From the NCBI GenBank assembly GCA_964505475.1, contig CAZDIJ010000005.1, positions 12,311 through 76,310 of the forward strand: a stretch of 64,000 nt of DNA, read 5' to 3'. Shown in pieces: positions 10,001 to 17,146 of the stretch. Each line of letters opens with the position of its first letter. Positions within the stretch are counted from its first letter, which is position 1. The translations under genes and the position numbers were made by a program. This DNA is from JAGXQV01 sp964505475. GTDB taxonomy: Bacteria > Pseudomonadota > Gammaproteobacteria > Burkholderiales > Sulfuricellaceae. Below the pieces are notes generated by a model. It saw only the letters and a program-made list of their open reading frames with translations, had not been told where the DNA came from and made no database searches.

Positions 10001-10815
10001 GCCAGCAGGCGCGAGAAATTTTTAGCGACCCGCGCGAACTTGGCGGGGTCGATGCTGCAAATGATGATCGAAACAAGCGGCAGGTCTTGCCGTGGGCTGT
10101 CCGGCATTGTTTCTTCCGGCACGCCCAAGGCCGTGTCTTGCCGCGCCTGTATTTCCAGCAATTCCACCAAGGCCAGGAAAGCATCGCGGAAATTCGGTTT
10201 CAGTCTGACCGCCTCGCGCAGCGCGGCGACGGCTTCCTCCGGGCGGTTCGATGTCCTCAGCGCGACGCCGAGGTTATAGTGCATTTCGGCCACGGCGGGG
10301 TTGAAAGCGATGGCCTTGCGGTAAGAATCAATGGCCGCTGCTGCATCGCCCAAGTCCATCAGGGCGGTGGCCAGGTTGTTGTGCGCCTGGTGGTGGTCGG
10401 GCTTGAGCGTCACGGCCTGACGCAAGGCATCGATGGCTTCATCAAGCCGTCCGGCATCCTTCAGGGCGAGCCCCAGATTGTTGTAGGCGGAAACCTGATG
10501 GGGATTGAGCGCGATCGCCTTGCCGCAGGCTGCGATCGCTTCTTCGTCCCTTCCCAGAGAGCGCAGCGCTTCGCCATAATTGGCATGGAAGTCGGGGGAA
10601 TTTGGCGCTACGGCGATGGCCTTGCCGATCAGTTCCGCCGCCGCCGCATGGTTACCGTTTTGCAGGTAAATGGCGCCGAGCAGATGCAGGGCGTCGGGAT
10701 GGCCGGGCTGCTGCTGGAGTATCTGCCGATAAATGGCTCCAGCCATGTCCAATTGGCCGGCCTGGTGGTGGCGGACGGCGATTTTGACCGCTTCGGGAAT
10801 GGTGACGGTGTTCAT
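7051..10815 (-). CDS. giant TPR protein with three glycosyltransferase domains
   Basis: A 1254-residue protein built in alternating blocks: six or so TPRs (residues about 1-215), a first glycosyltransferase-like domain (about 245-460, starting LPLVSIIICSIDP with the HDDIEIL acidic motif), a second TPR block (about 505-665), then two GT2 domains (from about 705, PLISVLMPAWNTP with LLDHDDEL; from about 965, LVTLIVPTRNGLELL with GLLNNDIEAI). The C-terminal 550 residues closely match the C-terminus of the methyltransferase-GT2-GT2 protein at 21.4-24.2 kb. Such GT2 pairs usually act in O-antigen or cell-surface glycan assembly, with TPRs giving protein contacts. Starts with ATG and lies upstream of the OGT-like gene in the same transcription unit. 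Acceptor and sugars are unknown. Confidence 0.9.
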   Translation of the reverse strand: MNTVTIPEAVKIAVRHHQAGQLDMAGAIYRQILQQQPGHPDALHLLGAIYLQNGNHAAAAELIGKAIAVAPNSPDFHANYGEALRSLGRDEEAIAACGKAIALNPHQVSAYNNLGLALKDAGRLDEAIDALRQAVTLKPDHHQAHNNLATALMDLGDAAAAIDSYRKAIAFNPAVAEMHYNLGVALRTSNRPEEAVAALREAVRLKPNFRDAFLALVELLEIQARQDTALGVPEETMPDSPRQDLPLVSIIICSIDPAKFARVAKNFSRLLAGQPFEIIAIHDARSLAEGYNRGIDQSSGSILIFCHDDIEILAPDFGVRLRRCLENHDIVGVAGTTRLIGESWTQAGWPHLHGQVAHFDPQRQSYKVCVYGVPAPTVPGVQALDGLFFAVRRKVADALRFDEANFDGFHFYDLDFTYSAHLTGFRLAVCNEFTIVHHSSGNYGEAWERYAECFLEKYRGRLPLALPGEGGYPIARLKTENQVRSLHGLLQRLGLSAGTASTAPETTIAEALQSAFRHYQANRLQLAGAVCRQVLQHEPDQSDALNLLGIMAYRAQHLGTAEEMLHRAATAKPGDAVLLGNLGSVLRALGRLDEAAVTLRQALTLQPGYPEALASLGFTLDEMGKGEEASACFEHVLAADPHHAGVLDALARLRKAAGREEDAEQYRKRIKALAGDGDAYRKWVKKYDTVGHHGREILKNRVAALARKPLISVLMPAWNTPEDYLRRAIESVIAQAYPHWELCIADDASSAMHVRAVLEEYCRRDSRIKVAYRTENGHISAASNSALELASGEYLALLDHDDELPANALYCVALEVSRHPEAALIYSDEDKLDAQGRRCDPYFKPDWNPDLFLSQNMVSHLGVYRTEVVRRIGGFREGLEGSQDYDLALRVMEQIRPGQVRHIPKVLYHWRMTPGSTSLSGNEKPYAFHAAVRALNEHLLRNGGKGEATDAGEAAGMYRVRRAIPAAPPLVTLIVPTRNGLELLRTCVQSIVANTRYPSYEILIVDNGSDDPATLAYLGELEKTGQARVLRDERPFNFAALNNRAVEEARGDIVGLLNNDIEAIGADWLEEMVSHALRPEIGAVGARLWFPNDTLQHGGVILVGGVADHAHRGLRRGNSGYGGRAALLQNFSAVTAACLVLRKELYLAAGGMDERLAIAFNDVDFCLRLNEMGYRNLWTPYAELYHHESASRGHEDTPAKRARFAHEVELMQERWGDLLRNDPAYNPNLTLESVDFALAWPPRVQALCQDKRRD

Positions 10816-10866
10816 GGGGCTAGCTTATCACGCCGACCGCTCAGGCGGCCGGCGTGAATAAAGCGG

Positions 10867-11808
10867 CTAGGGGTTGAGGGGCAGGGTCGCCTCCCAGTTG
10901 CCGGAAGTGGATACCGCGATCGAAAGCGGCGGCAGCGGCGCGGTCATGGGAATGGTGAACACGGTCGAGCCGGAGAAGTTTCCATTTGCCTGGATCGGGG
11001 TCACATCGGTGTTGATATACCAGACGATGGGGCCGCCGCCGTTGCCGTCGAGTGTGCCGGAAACCACCGGGTGGGTCCATGATCCCTCCATGCGGTACTT
11101 GCCGTCGCCGCCACGGCTGATCGTGGCGATCCAGGTGCCGCAGATGCATACGCTGCCATAGCCGGACACGGCAATGTTGCCGCCATCATATGTGCCGCTG
11201 GCCGTACCGGAAACGCTCCCGTCAGGCATGAAGCGGACGACCCAGTCGCCGGTGGCGCTGCCGCTGACGTTGCCGACATAGGAAGCGCTGCCGCTGAAAG
11301 TTCCCTGGATTTTTCCGGTGACGACCAAGTTGGCCAAGCCCTGAAATCTTACCGTCCATGTGCCGGAAATGTTCTTTGTCCCGTCAGCCGTATAGATTTG
11401 TCCTTGAAAGGCGCCGCTGGCAATCCCGGTCGCGGTGTCCACCACGAGGTTGACCGAGCCGTCGCTGGTGCCTTTCGAGGGTCCCCGGCTTCCGGGGGCG
11501 CTCCAGGCCACGGATATGGTTTTCGTGGCGCTGTTGTATCCAGTGACCTGCCACGAACCGGAAACGCCGATGCCGCCAAAAGTACCTGATCCACTTACGG
11601 ATTCGACGAAATTTCCGTTTGCGTCGAAAGTTCCGCTGGCGCTCCAGCTACCTTCCACATTGCCGGAATAGTTGGCTGAACCATCCGTTGCGCTGCCGCT
11701 GAACGTACCGGAGAGATTGCCGGTGACGGTTTGTGCCGCCCATGCCGGGTGGGACGACGCCATTGCCAAAAACAATATCACTAGATATTTCCATAAGATA
11801 TTCATCAT
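10867..11808 (-). CDS. exported Gly/Ser/Thr-rich beta-repeat protein
   Basis: A 313-residue protein with a signal peptide (two adjacent Met codons, cut near HPAWAAQ). The mature protein is very rich in Gly, Ser and Thr. It is made of short beta-hairpin units ending in GT(F/Y) or GSW (for example NLSGTFSGSATDGSANYSG and KIQGTFSGSASYVGNVSG), giving two homologous halves, residues about 30-160 and 160-310. A CIC pair in the second half (GSVCICGTW) could form a disulfide. No enzyme motif was seen. The overall pattern suggests an extracellular beta-solenoid or adhesin-like surface protein. It ends 51 bp from the start of the giant glycosyltransferase gene on the same strand, so it could be first in that operon. 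Its composition makes it a possible O-glycosylation target (inference). Confidence 0.75.
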   Translation of the reverse strand: MMNILWKYLVILFLAMASSHPAWAAQTVTGNLSGTFSGSATDGSANYSGNVEGSWSASGTFDANGNFVESVSGSGTFGGIGVSGSWQVTGYNSATKTISVAWSAPGSRGPSKGTSDGSVNLVVDTATGIASGAFQGQIYTADGTKNISGTWTVRFQGLANLVVTGKIQGTFSGSASYVGNVSGSATGDWVVRFMPDGSVSGTASGTYDGGNIAVSGYGSVCICGTWIATISRGGDGKYRMEGSWTHPVVSGTLDGNGGGPIVWYINTDVTPIQANGNFSGSTVFTIPMTAPLPPLSIAVSTSGNWEATLPLNP

Positions 11809-11920
11809 GCTCTCCTGCGGAATGTTTTTATTTTGCCGTGCTAGAATCGGCCTCGTCCTAATTTTTAGCCTGTCCCCCTCAATCGTAGCACCACTGGAAA
11901 ATTGAGCAATATTGTTCTTT

Positions 11921-12104
11921 ATGCCTATTAACCGTTTTCAGGTGATTGCCGGTCTCGGTGCGCTACTCCTTCCCCTGCGGGCGGGGGAAGGCTGGGATGG
12001 GGGCGACCGGCGGCGAACAATTCGCCCCCTCCCCAACCCTCCCCCGCGCGCCTTGCGCGCAAGGGAGGGAGTAAGCGCGTTTACTGAAAACAGTTCACAG
12101 GCAT
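11921..12104. mobile_element. MITE-like element, copy A (with target duplication)
   Basis: A 184-bp non-coding element. Its ends are inverted repeats: ATGCCTATTAACCG... at the left and ...CAGTTCACAGGCAT at the right, with CAG/CTG inner borders. An exact 8-bp direct repeat TTGTTCTT flanks it at 11912-11919 and 12106-12113, one base outside each terminus. The interior has GC-rich self-complementary stretches (CCTTCCCCTGCGGGCGGGGGAAGG and a GCGCGCCTTGCGCGC palindrome). The same terminal pattern recurs at 21057, 25129 and 62868, and partially at 46012 and 63553. This is the most diverged complete copy. It fills most of the 319-bp gap between the two exported-protein genes. Confidence 0.85.
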
Positions 12105-12127
12105 GTTGTTCTTAGCGAACGCCAGAT

Positions 12128-13735
12128 ATGCCGCCTACTTGGATTCGATTCGTCATTGCAATTTCCGCCGGATGGATGCTGGCCGTGCCGGCAACCTGGG
12201 CATCGCCCAATGCCGGCAAATTCGAATATGTCGTATTTGACAAGGCGCTACGTTGGCCAAACAAGGTTATGCCGTGGTATTACAATTCCGCCGGCCAGCC
12301 GGACGCCATCGGCGAGGCGGAAGCGATAGGCGCGCTGCAACGCGCCGCCGCCGCATGGCGGAACGGTTGCCAAATCGAATTGCGGTACATGGGCAAAACC
12401 TCCGCCCAGACCTATGTGGAGGATGGGGTCAATGTCATCGGCTGGCAAAGCGGTTTTTCCGCGTCGGGCGAAACGGGCGTCAACTGGAGCGGCCAGACGA
12501 TTACCGAGGCCGACATCCGCCTGAATATCGGCGACATAAGCGACGTGGCCACCCTGGAAGGCATCGCCGTGCATGAATTCGGCCATGCGTTGGGGCTGGA
12601 TCATTCCGACCAGCCGGATTCGGTCATGTTCGCCAATCCCTACCATCCGGTCGATTTTCAACTTGCTCCCCGGAGTGACGATATCAATGCCTGCGTCGCG
12701 CTCTACGGTTCATCGGGGGTCGCAACCGCGACATCCGCCGGCAGCCCGCAGCTGCAATTGGCCAGCGATGAGTCCGCAACGATCTTTCTGAGCACATCCA
12801 AGGTAACGGCGGCACCGCAGTCTTCGCTGCAAAAAGTGGGCGCAACTACTTCCAGGCTGTATTTTTATGTGTTCTACGATGGTCTGAAACAAGGGAGCGT
12901 CTTCAGGGTCGAATGGGTTTCCCCGGATGGCACGCTATGGAAAAGCGAGTCATCGGACAGTGTTTATCGGAGCGGTTACTTCTGGTATGAGTTGCCATGG
13001 GGGAATTATTCGGCATCGGTATTGCCCGGTCGCTGGCAAGTCAGGTTCTACCAGGATGGGCAGTTGAAGGCGGAACGGGGTTTTGAGCAACTGTCCGATT
13101 ACCTTGTTCCGTCGGTGCCGGATGTGGCGATAGTGGGGCGGGTTTCCGCCGGGCAGTATGTGTTTAAAGCCGTCAATATGGCATCGGGGCAGGATGTTGC
13201 CCAATATTGGTGGTCTTTCGACGATGGGGCGGCCGTTTCCGGCGCCGAACAGGCGGTTTCGTTGGCGCCGGGGGCGGCGCACACGGTTCGGCTGATGGCT
13301 TGGAATGCCTCAAGCCGCTATAATGGGCAAGACGATGGACCCAATTCGGTAGTCACCCAAGCTTTTTCCTTGAACGGGAATGGATCGTTCTCCTCTTTCA
13401 GCCTTGCCGGGCAGGCGAGCGGCACGAAACGGGCTTTGACGTTGCAGGCCGATGCAATTATCCCGGAGGAGGGGGGGCAATCGTTGTATATCCTGGCGCG
13501 CGTCGGCGCTGGCTGGTATTACAAGTCGCCGTCCGGCTGGGGGGCGTGGCAGGGCGGCGCGGCTCCTCCGCCCTTGCTGACGGTTACGGCGCCGGCCATG
13601 GTGACCTTGAAGGTGCTGAATGGCATCGACGCGAGCGGGTTGCCCACGGGTACCGAGGTATATGCCGGTTATGGCGGCAGCTTCGATGCCATGGTGGCGG
13701 CGGCGCGCTATGACAAGATTTTTACCTTGCAATGA
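12128..13735 (+). CDS. secreted matrixin-like zinc metalloprotease
   Basis: A 535-residue protein with a signal peptide (about 1-25, cut after TWA). The catalytic domain spans residues 30-195. The zinc motif HEFGHALGLDH is complete (His149, Glu150, His153, His159) and is followed by a Met-turn (DSVMFA, Met167), as in M10A matrixins. Residues about 195-430 have PKD/Ig-like beta domains (for example GQYVFKAVNMASGQDVAQYWWSF cut short here to its WWSF core). The C-terminal 110 residues are the module shared with the exported protein at 3599-4717 (ARVGAGWYYK and WQGGAAPPP). There is no C-terminal sorting signal that I recognise. It begins right after the MITE copy and is followed by a small gene. 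Likely an extracellular protease exported by type II secretion. Confidence 0.88.
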   Translation: MPPTWIRFVIAISAGWMLAVPATWASPNAGKFEYVVFDKALRWPNKVMPWYYNSAGQPDAIGEAEAIGALQRAAAAWRNGCQIELRYMGKTSAQTYVEDGVNVIGWQSGFSASGETGVNWSGQTITEADIRLNIGDISDVATLEGIAVHEFGHALGLDHSDQPDSVMFANPYHPVDFQLAPRSDDINACVALYGSSGVATATSAGSPQLQLASDESATIFLSTSKVTAAPQSSLQKVGATTSRLYFYVFYDGLKQGSVFRVEWVSPDGTLWKSESSDSVYRSGYFWYELPWGNYSASVLPGRWQVRFYQDGQLKAERGFEQLSDYLVPSVPDVAIVGRVSAGQYVFKAVNMASGQDVAQYWWSFDDGAAVSGAEQAVSLAPGAAHTVRLMAWNASSRYNGQDDGPNSVVTQAFSLNGNGSFSSFSLAGQASGTKRALTLQADAIIPEEGGQSLYILARVGAGWYYKSPSGWGAWQGGAAPPPLLTVTAPAMVTLKVLNGIDASGLPTGTEVYAGYGGSFDAMVAAARYDKIFTLQ

Positions 13736-13750
13736 TTCTGGAGACAGGCG

Positions 13751-13930
13751 ATGAAATGGCAGGATGGCATCAAATCCATGGTGGGCAGCAAGGAAGCCGG
13801 CGAAAAGGTATTCGACAGCCTGGTCGAAGCGGCGGAGTATGCAAAAAAACATCCAGGCGGCGCCCATCCGAACCCTTTTGAAAAAAACTCGGCCGAGATT
13901 CCGGCCAAAACAGAAAACCGTTGGTATTAG
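13751..13930 (+). CDS. small 59-residue protein, unknown
   Basis: A short reading frame, MKWQDGIKSMVGSKEAGEKV at the N-terminus and ...TENRWY at the C-terminus. Start support is good: GGAG lies about 7 bp before the ATG. It sits 15 bp after the protease gene and 28 bp before the GspC-like gene, all on the same strand. The residues look like one amphipathic helix (KVFDSLVEAAEYAKKH) followed by a Pro/Gly-rich polar tail, with no signal peptide or membrane segment. It could be a cytoplasmic accessory protein, but no function can be assigned. It is a candidate gene rather than a proven one. Confidence 0.5.
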   Translation: MKWQDGIKSMVGSKEAGEKVFDSLVEAAEYAKKHPGGAHPNPFEKNSAEIPAKTENRWY

Positions 13931-13958
13931 CCCGCATAGTTTCCGGTAGCTTACATAG

Positions 13959-14756
13959 ATGATGTCTCATGTCGTAAATAATTCCAGCAGCATGCTTGGG
14001 GTGGCGTTAGGCGCCCTGCTTTGCTTGCCAGCGTTCGGGTATGGGGCGGTTGCGGATAGCGCCGCCAAGGGCGGCGCTGTGGCGGGCAAGGCCGATTACT
14101 CGGAGATTTACGAAAAGAATGTTTTCGATCCGAACCGCCAGCCTTGGTCGGATAAGATAAAGCCTGCCGATCCCGCGGTTCCGGCGCTCGCTCCGGGCGA
14201 TGTCGAGGTGTACGGCGTGATGGCGGTGGGAGATTATAAGAAGGCCATCGTCAAGCTGGGGCCGGCATTCAAGGTCGCTCCCGTTCCGGGCGCCCGTCCG
14301 TTCGTCATGTTGGCGGTGGGGCAAGCCCTGGGTCCCTACACGCTGGTGGAAATTTCGGAAAAGAATATTGTGTTCGAGGGCGGCGGCGCACGCTACCCGA
14401 TGCCCTTCGCCGCGAAAAAGGATCGTCCACCGCCAAGCGCCGTGGCTCCGGCATTCCAGGTTCCCGTCGTGTTGCCGGTGCCGGTGCCCACGATGGTGCC
14501 GGGGATAGAGCCGATCGCGGTCGCCGAAGCAGCGCCGGCGGCTGCCCCGGCGCCGGTTCCGGCGCCTTCGGATGGGCAAGTTCCACCGCCGGCGGCGCAA
14601 CAGCAGCCGGCTTCGCCATCCGCAGCATCCCAGCAAGCTGCCGCCAGCGCGGCGCCGATACAGGGGCGGACTCTGTTGGAGGCGATCGAAGCCGCGGCGC
14701 AGGCAAAGGCCGCCGGCACGCTGTCCGCGCCGCCGCCCAATCCTTTCGCCAAGTGA
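13959..14756 (+). CDS. GspC-like periplasmic protein with Pro/Ala-rich tail
   Basis: A 265-residue protein. After a hydrophobic N-terminal segment (residues about 10-30, signal or anchor) comes the pattern YSEIYEKNVFDPNRQPW, typical of the homology region of GspC (type II secretion inner-membrane clamp) and of PilP-like proteins. The family beta-barrel follows: VEVYGVMAVGDYKKAIVKL... and GPYTLVEISEKNIVF. From about residue 150 the sequence is a long Pro/Ala/Gln-rich linker with no PDZ or coiled-coil domain, so this is a stand-alone HR-domain protein. No other gsp genes are in the window. The gene lies between two secreted protease genes, suggesting a link to their export, but that is inference. 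Confidence 0.7.
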   Translation: MMSHVVNNSSSMLGVALGALLCLPAFGYGAVADSAAKGGAVAGKADYSEIYEKNVFDPNRQPWSDKIKPADPAVPALAPGDVEVYGVMAVGDYKKAIVKLGPAFKVAPVPGARPFVMLAVGQALGPYTLVEISEKNIVFEGGGARYPMPFAAKKDRPPPSAVAPAFQVPVVLPVPVPTMVPGIEPIAVAEAAPAAAPAPVPAPSDGQVPPPAAQQQPASPSAASQQAAASAAPIQGRTLLEAIEAAAQAKAAGTLSAPPPNPFAK

Positions 14757-14769
14757 CGGAGGCGCGCAA

Positions 14770-16317
14770 GTGGTGAGCCGTCTTATTCCCCGATTCCTTT
14801 TCGTGGCCGCTCTTGTCGTGGCGGCGGCCATTGCGTCATCGCCGCTCCGGGCTGGCGAAGCGGTGCGCGTGCCCGATGAAATCATCGTCAAGTACAAGTC
14901 CTCCAACCGTTTTGCCGAACATGGCCAGGTATTGCGCCGGGTGAATCGGCAGACCGAGGTGCTGCGCCACGATGGGGGGCGCTTCCGGGCGGCGGGCAAG
15001 GGCAAATGGGACAGCCTTCACGAAAAGATCGCCCGGATAAAAAAAGACCCCAACGTGCTCTATGCCGAGCCGAACTATCTGGGGCGTTTCGAGGAAACCG
15101 TGCCGTTGCCGCCCAGTGATCCCTCCTACGCCAGCCAATGGTGGCTGCCGGCGGTGGGCGACCGGACGATGTGGGCGCTGGGGCGGGGCAACGGGGTGAT
15201 CGTCGCGGTCATCGATACCGGCGTGGATTTGACCCATCCCGACCTCGTCGCCAACTTGCTTTCCAACGGCTATAACTTTGGCGACGGCAACGCCATTCCG
15301 CAAGATGTGCTTGGCCATGGGACGAAAGTGGCCGGAATTATTGCAGCCGGCCAGAATAACGGTATTGGTGTGTCCGGCCTAGCCCCGCAGGCGCAAATTC
15401 TTCCCATCAAGATCAACCCCGGCGGAGAAGGAACCTTCACCTCGGATCGCCTGGCCACCGCCATTGACTATGCGGTGAGTCGCGGCGCCAGGGTCATCAA
15501 TCTCAGCCTGACCGTCGATCAGCAAACCCAGACCGTGCAGGATGCCATTCTGTCCGCGCTGAGCCGCGGCGTCATCATGGTTGCGGCGGCGGGAAACGAA
15601 GCCAGCCCGGTGGCGTTTCCGGCCAATATGTCGGGCGTGATCGGCGTTGCGGCGACCGACCAGTCCGTCAAGCTGGCCTCTTTCTCCAATTCCGGCCCGG
15701 AAATTTCCGTGGCGGCGCCCGGCGTCAATATTTATTCCACCGTTTTGGGCGGCAGTTACGGCGATGGAAGCGGCACATCATTTGCCGCGCCGATCGTGGC
15801 GGCGACTATTGCCAACATGTTGGCGATCAACCCGGTATTGCCGGTGAGCGGATTCGCCCAATACCTTCGCGACAATGCCGACGCCATCAGCGGCGGGACT
15901 TATCCCTTCGGCAACCTCAATGCCGGCAAAGCCGGCAATAGTCTGGTGCCGCATCTGGTATTGAGCAAGCAGCAGTTCAGCTCCCTGGAATCGCTGCCGG
16001 TCAATTACACGCTTCCGCCCACCGGCGGCGCGGTGGATATTTACGTGGCGGTGGCGACGCCGCTCGGCGAATTTGCGCTGCATCCCGACGGGCGCTGGAC
16101 GGCGGTGGCGGAATCCGGCTACGTACCCATCGCATTGGGCTATTCCGCCGCCACCACTGCCGCGGGTACGCTTTTCGGCAGCGGCGGGATTTTCGGCGCC
16201 ATTCCCTTGACCGCCTTTCCCAACGGCGCCTATACATGGCGTATCGCCCTGGTGGGAAACGCCTCTGGAAAAATCGTCGGAGATGTTATTACCACGACGA
16301 TGTCTTTGGGGAACTGA
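14770..16317 (+). CDS. secreted subtilisin-like serine protease (S8)
   Basis: A 515-residue protein. The GTG at 14770 is chosen because GGAGG lies 7 bp upstream and the protein then begins with a signal peptide (VSRLIPRFLFVAALVVAAAI, cut about residue 29). A GTG one codon later is also possible. An inhibitor-I9-like propeptide (residues 30-105) precedes the catalytic domain with a complete triad: Asp149 (VIDTGVD), His183 (GHGTKVAGI), Ser337 (GTSFAAP), with oxyanion Asn276 (AAGNE). The C-terminal 110 residues form a beta module (VDIYVAVATPLGEF..., FPNGAYTWRIAL) of the kind found in secreted betaproteobacterial proteins. Transcription runs with the metalloprotease and GspC-like genes. Likely extracellular or periplasmic. 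Confidence 0.92.
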   Translation: MVSRLIPRFLFVAALVVAAAIASSPLRAGEAVRVPDEIIVKYKSSNRFAEHGQVLRRVNRQTEVLRHDGGRFRAAGKGKWDSLHEKIARIKKDPNVLYAEPNYLGRFEETVPLPPSDPSYASQWWLPAVGDRTMWALGRGNGVIVAVIDTGVDLTHPDLVANLLSNGYNFGDGNAIPQDVLGHGTKVAGIIAAGQNNGIGVSGLAPQAQILPIKINPGGEGTFTSDRLATAIDYAVSRGARVINLSLTVDQQTQTVQDAILSALSRGVIMVAAAGNEASPVAFPANMSGVIGVAATDQSVKLASFSNSGPEISVAAPGVNIYSTVLGGSYGDGSGTSFAAPIVAATIANMLAINPVLPVSGFAQYLRDNADAISGGTYPFGNLNAGKAGNSLVPHLVLSKQQFSSLESLPVNYTLPPTGGAVDIYVAVATPLGEFALHPDGRWTAVAESGYVPIALGYSAATTAAGTLFGSGGIFGAIPLTAFPNGAYTWRIALVGNASGKIVGDVITTTMSLGN

Positions 16318-16327
16318 GTCCAGAGTC

Positions 16328-17146
16328 ATGTCGAGTCGTTCGAACGGTATCGGAACCGTCTTCTCCAGCTTCTGGCGGCACCGCCAACTGGTGCTGCAAA
16401 TGGTCAGGCGCGAGATTGTCGGCCGTTACCGCGGGTCGTTGCTAGGGCTGCTGTGGTCGTTCGTCAATCCGGTGTTGATGCTGGCGGTGTATACCTTCGT
16501 CTTCAGCATTGTTTTTCAGGCGCGCTGGGGCAAAGGCGGCGAGGACAAGTACGAGTTCGCCTTGGTGCTGTTCGCCGGCCTGATCGTCTTCAACCTCTTT
16601 TCGGAATGCGTTTCACGAGCGCCGGGGTTGATCCTGGCCAACGTCAACTACGTCAAGAAGGTCATATTCCCGCTGGAAATACTGCCTTGGGTGACGCTGG
16701 GTTCCGCGCTTTTCCATGCTGGCATCAGTCTGGCGGTATTGCTGCTGTTCCTGGGCGCTATCGGCTCTGCCATTCATTGGACGGTCTTGCTGTTGCCGAT
16801 CGTCGTGCTTCCCTTGCTGTTGCTCATCATGGGGCTATCCTGGCTGCTTGCATCGGTCGGCGTGTTCGTCCGGGATGTCGGACAATTCATCAACATGGTC
16901 ATGACCATATTGATGTTCATGAGTCCGATCTTCTACCCAGCCTCCGCCTTGCCGGAATCGGTGCGCGGTTACCTGTTCCTCAATCCGCTTACCTTCATCA
17001 TCGAACAGGCGCGTGATGTGGTGATCTGGGGTACGCTGCCGGACTGGGGCGGGCTGGCGGCTTATTCGGTTATCGCCATGGCGGCTGCGTGGGCGGGGCT
17101 TTTCTGGTTTGCGAAAACACGTAAGGGATTTGCCGATGTTCTCTGA
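16328..17146 (+). CDS. wzm: polysaccharide ABC exporter permease (Wzm/TagG family)
   Basis: A 272-residue ABC-2 type membrane protein. After the amphipathic start (RREIVGRYRGSLLGLLWSFVNP, the family hallmark) six membrane helices are visible. It exports completed, undecaprenyl-linked O-antigen or capsule chains across the inner membrane together with the Wzt ATPase, whose gene begins 11 bp before this stop codon. The ATG at 16328 is preferred over an upstream in-frame codon because it lies just past the protease stop and gives the family N-terminus. Presence of an ABC route next to a Wzx-like flippase 8 kb downstream suggests two export pathways or a composite locus. Confidence 0.93.
   Translation: MSSRSNGIGTVFSSFWRHRQLVLQMVRREIVGRYRGSLLGLLWSFVNPVLMLAVYTFVFSIVFQARWGKGGEDKYEFALVLFAGLIVFNLFSECVSRAPGLILANVNYVKKVIFPLEILPWVTLGSALFHAGISLAVLLLFLGAIGSAIHWTVLLLPIVVLPLLLLIMGLSWLLASVGVFVRDVGQFINMVMTILMFMSPIFYPASALPESVRGYLFLNPLTFIIEQARDVVIWGTLPDWGGLAAYSVIAMAAAWAGLFWFAKTRKGFADVL

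Noticed and set aside
9118..10857. A 579-codon plus-strand frame antisense to the TPR-GT protein
   Set aside because: TPR repeats on the minus strand leave a long open antisense frame. The product has no recognisable domain.
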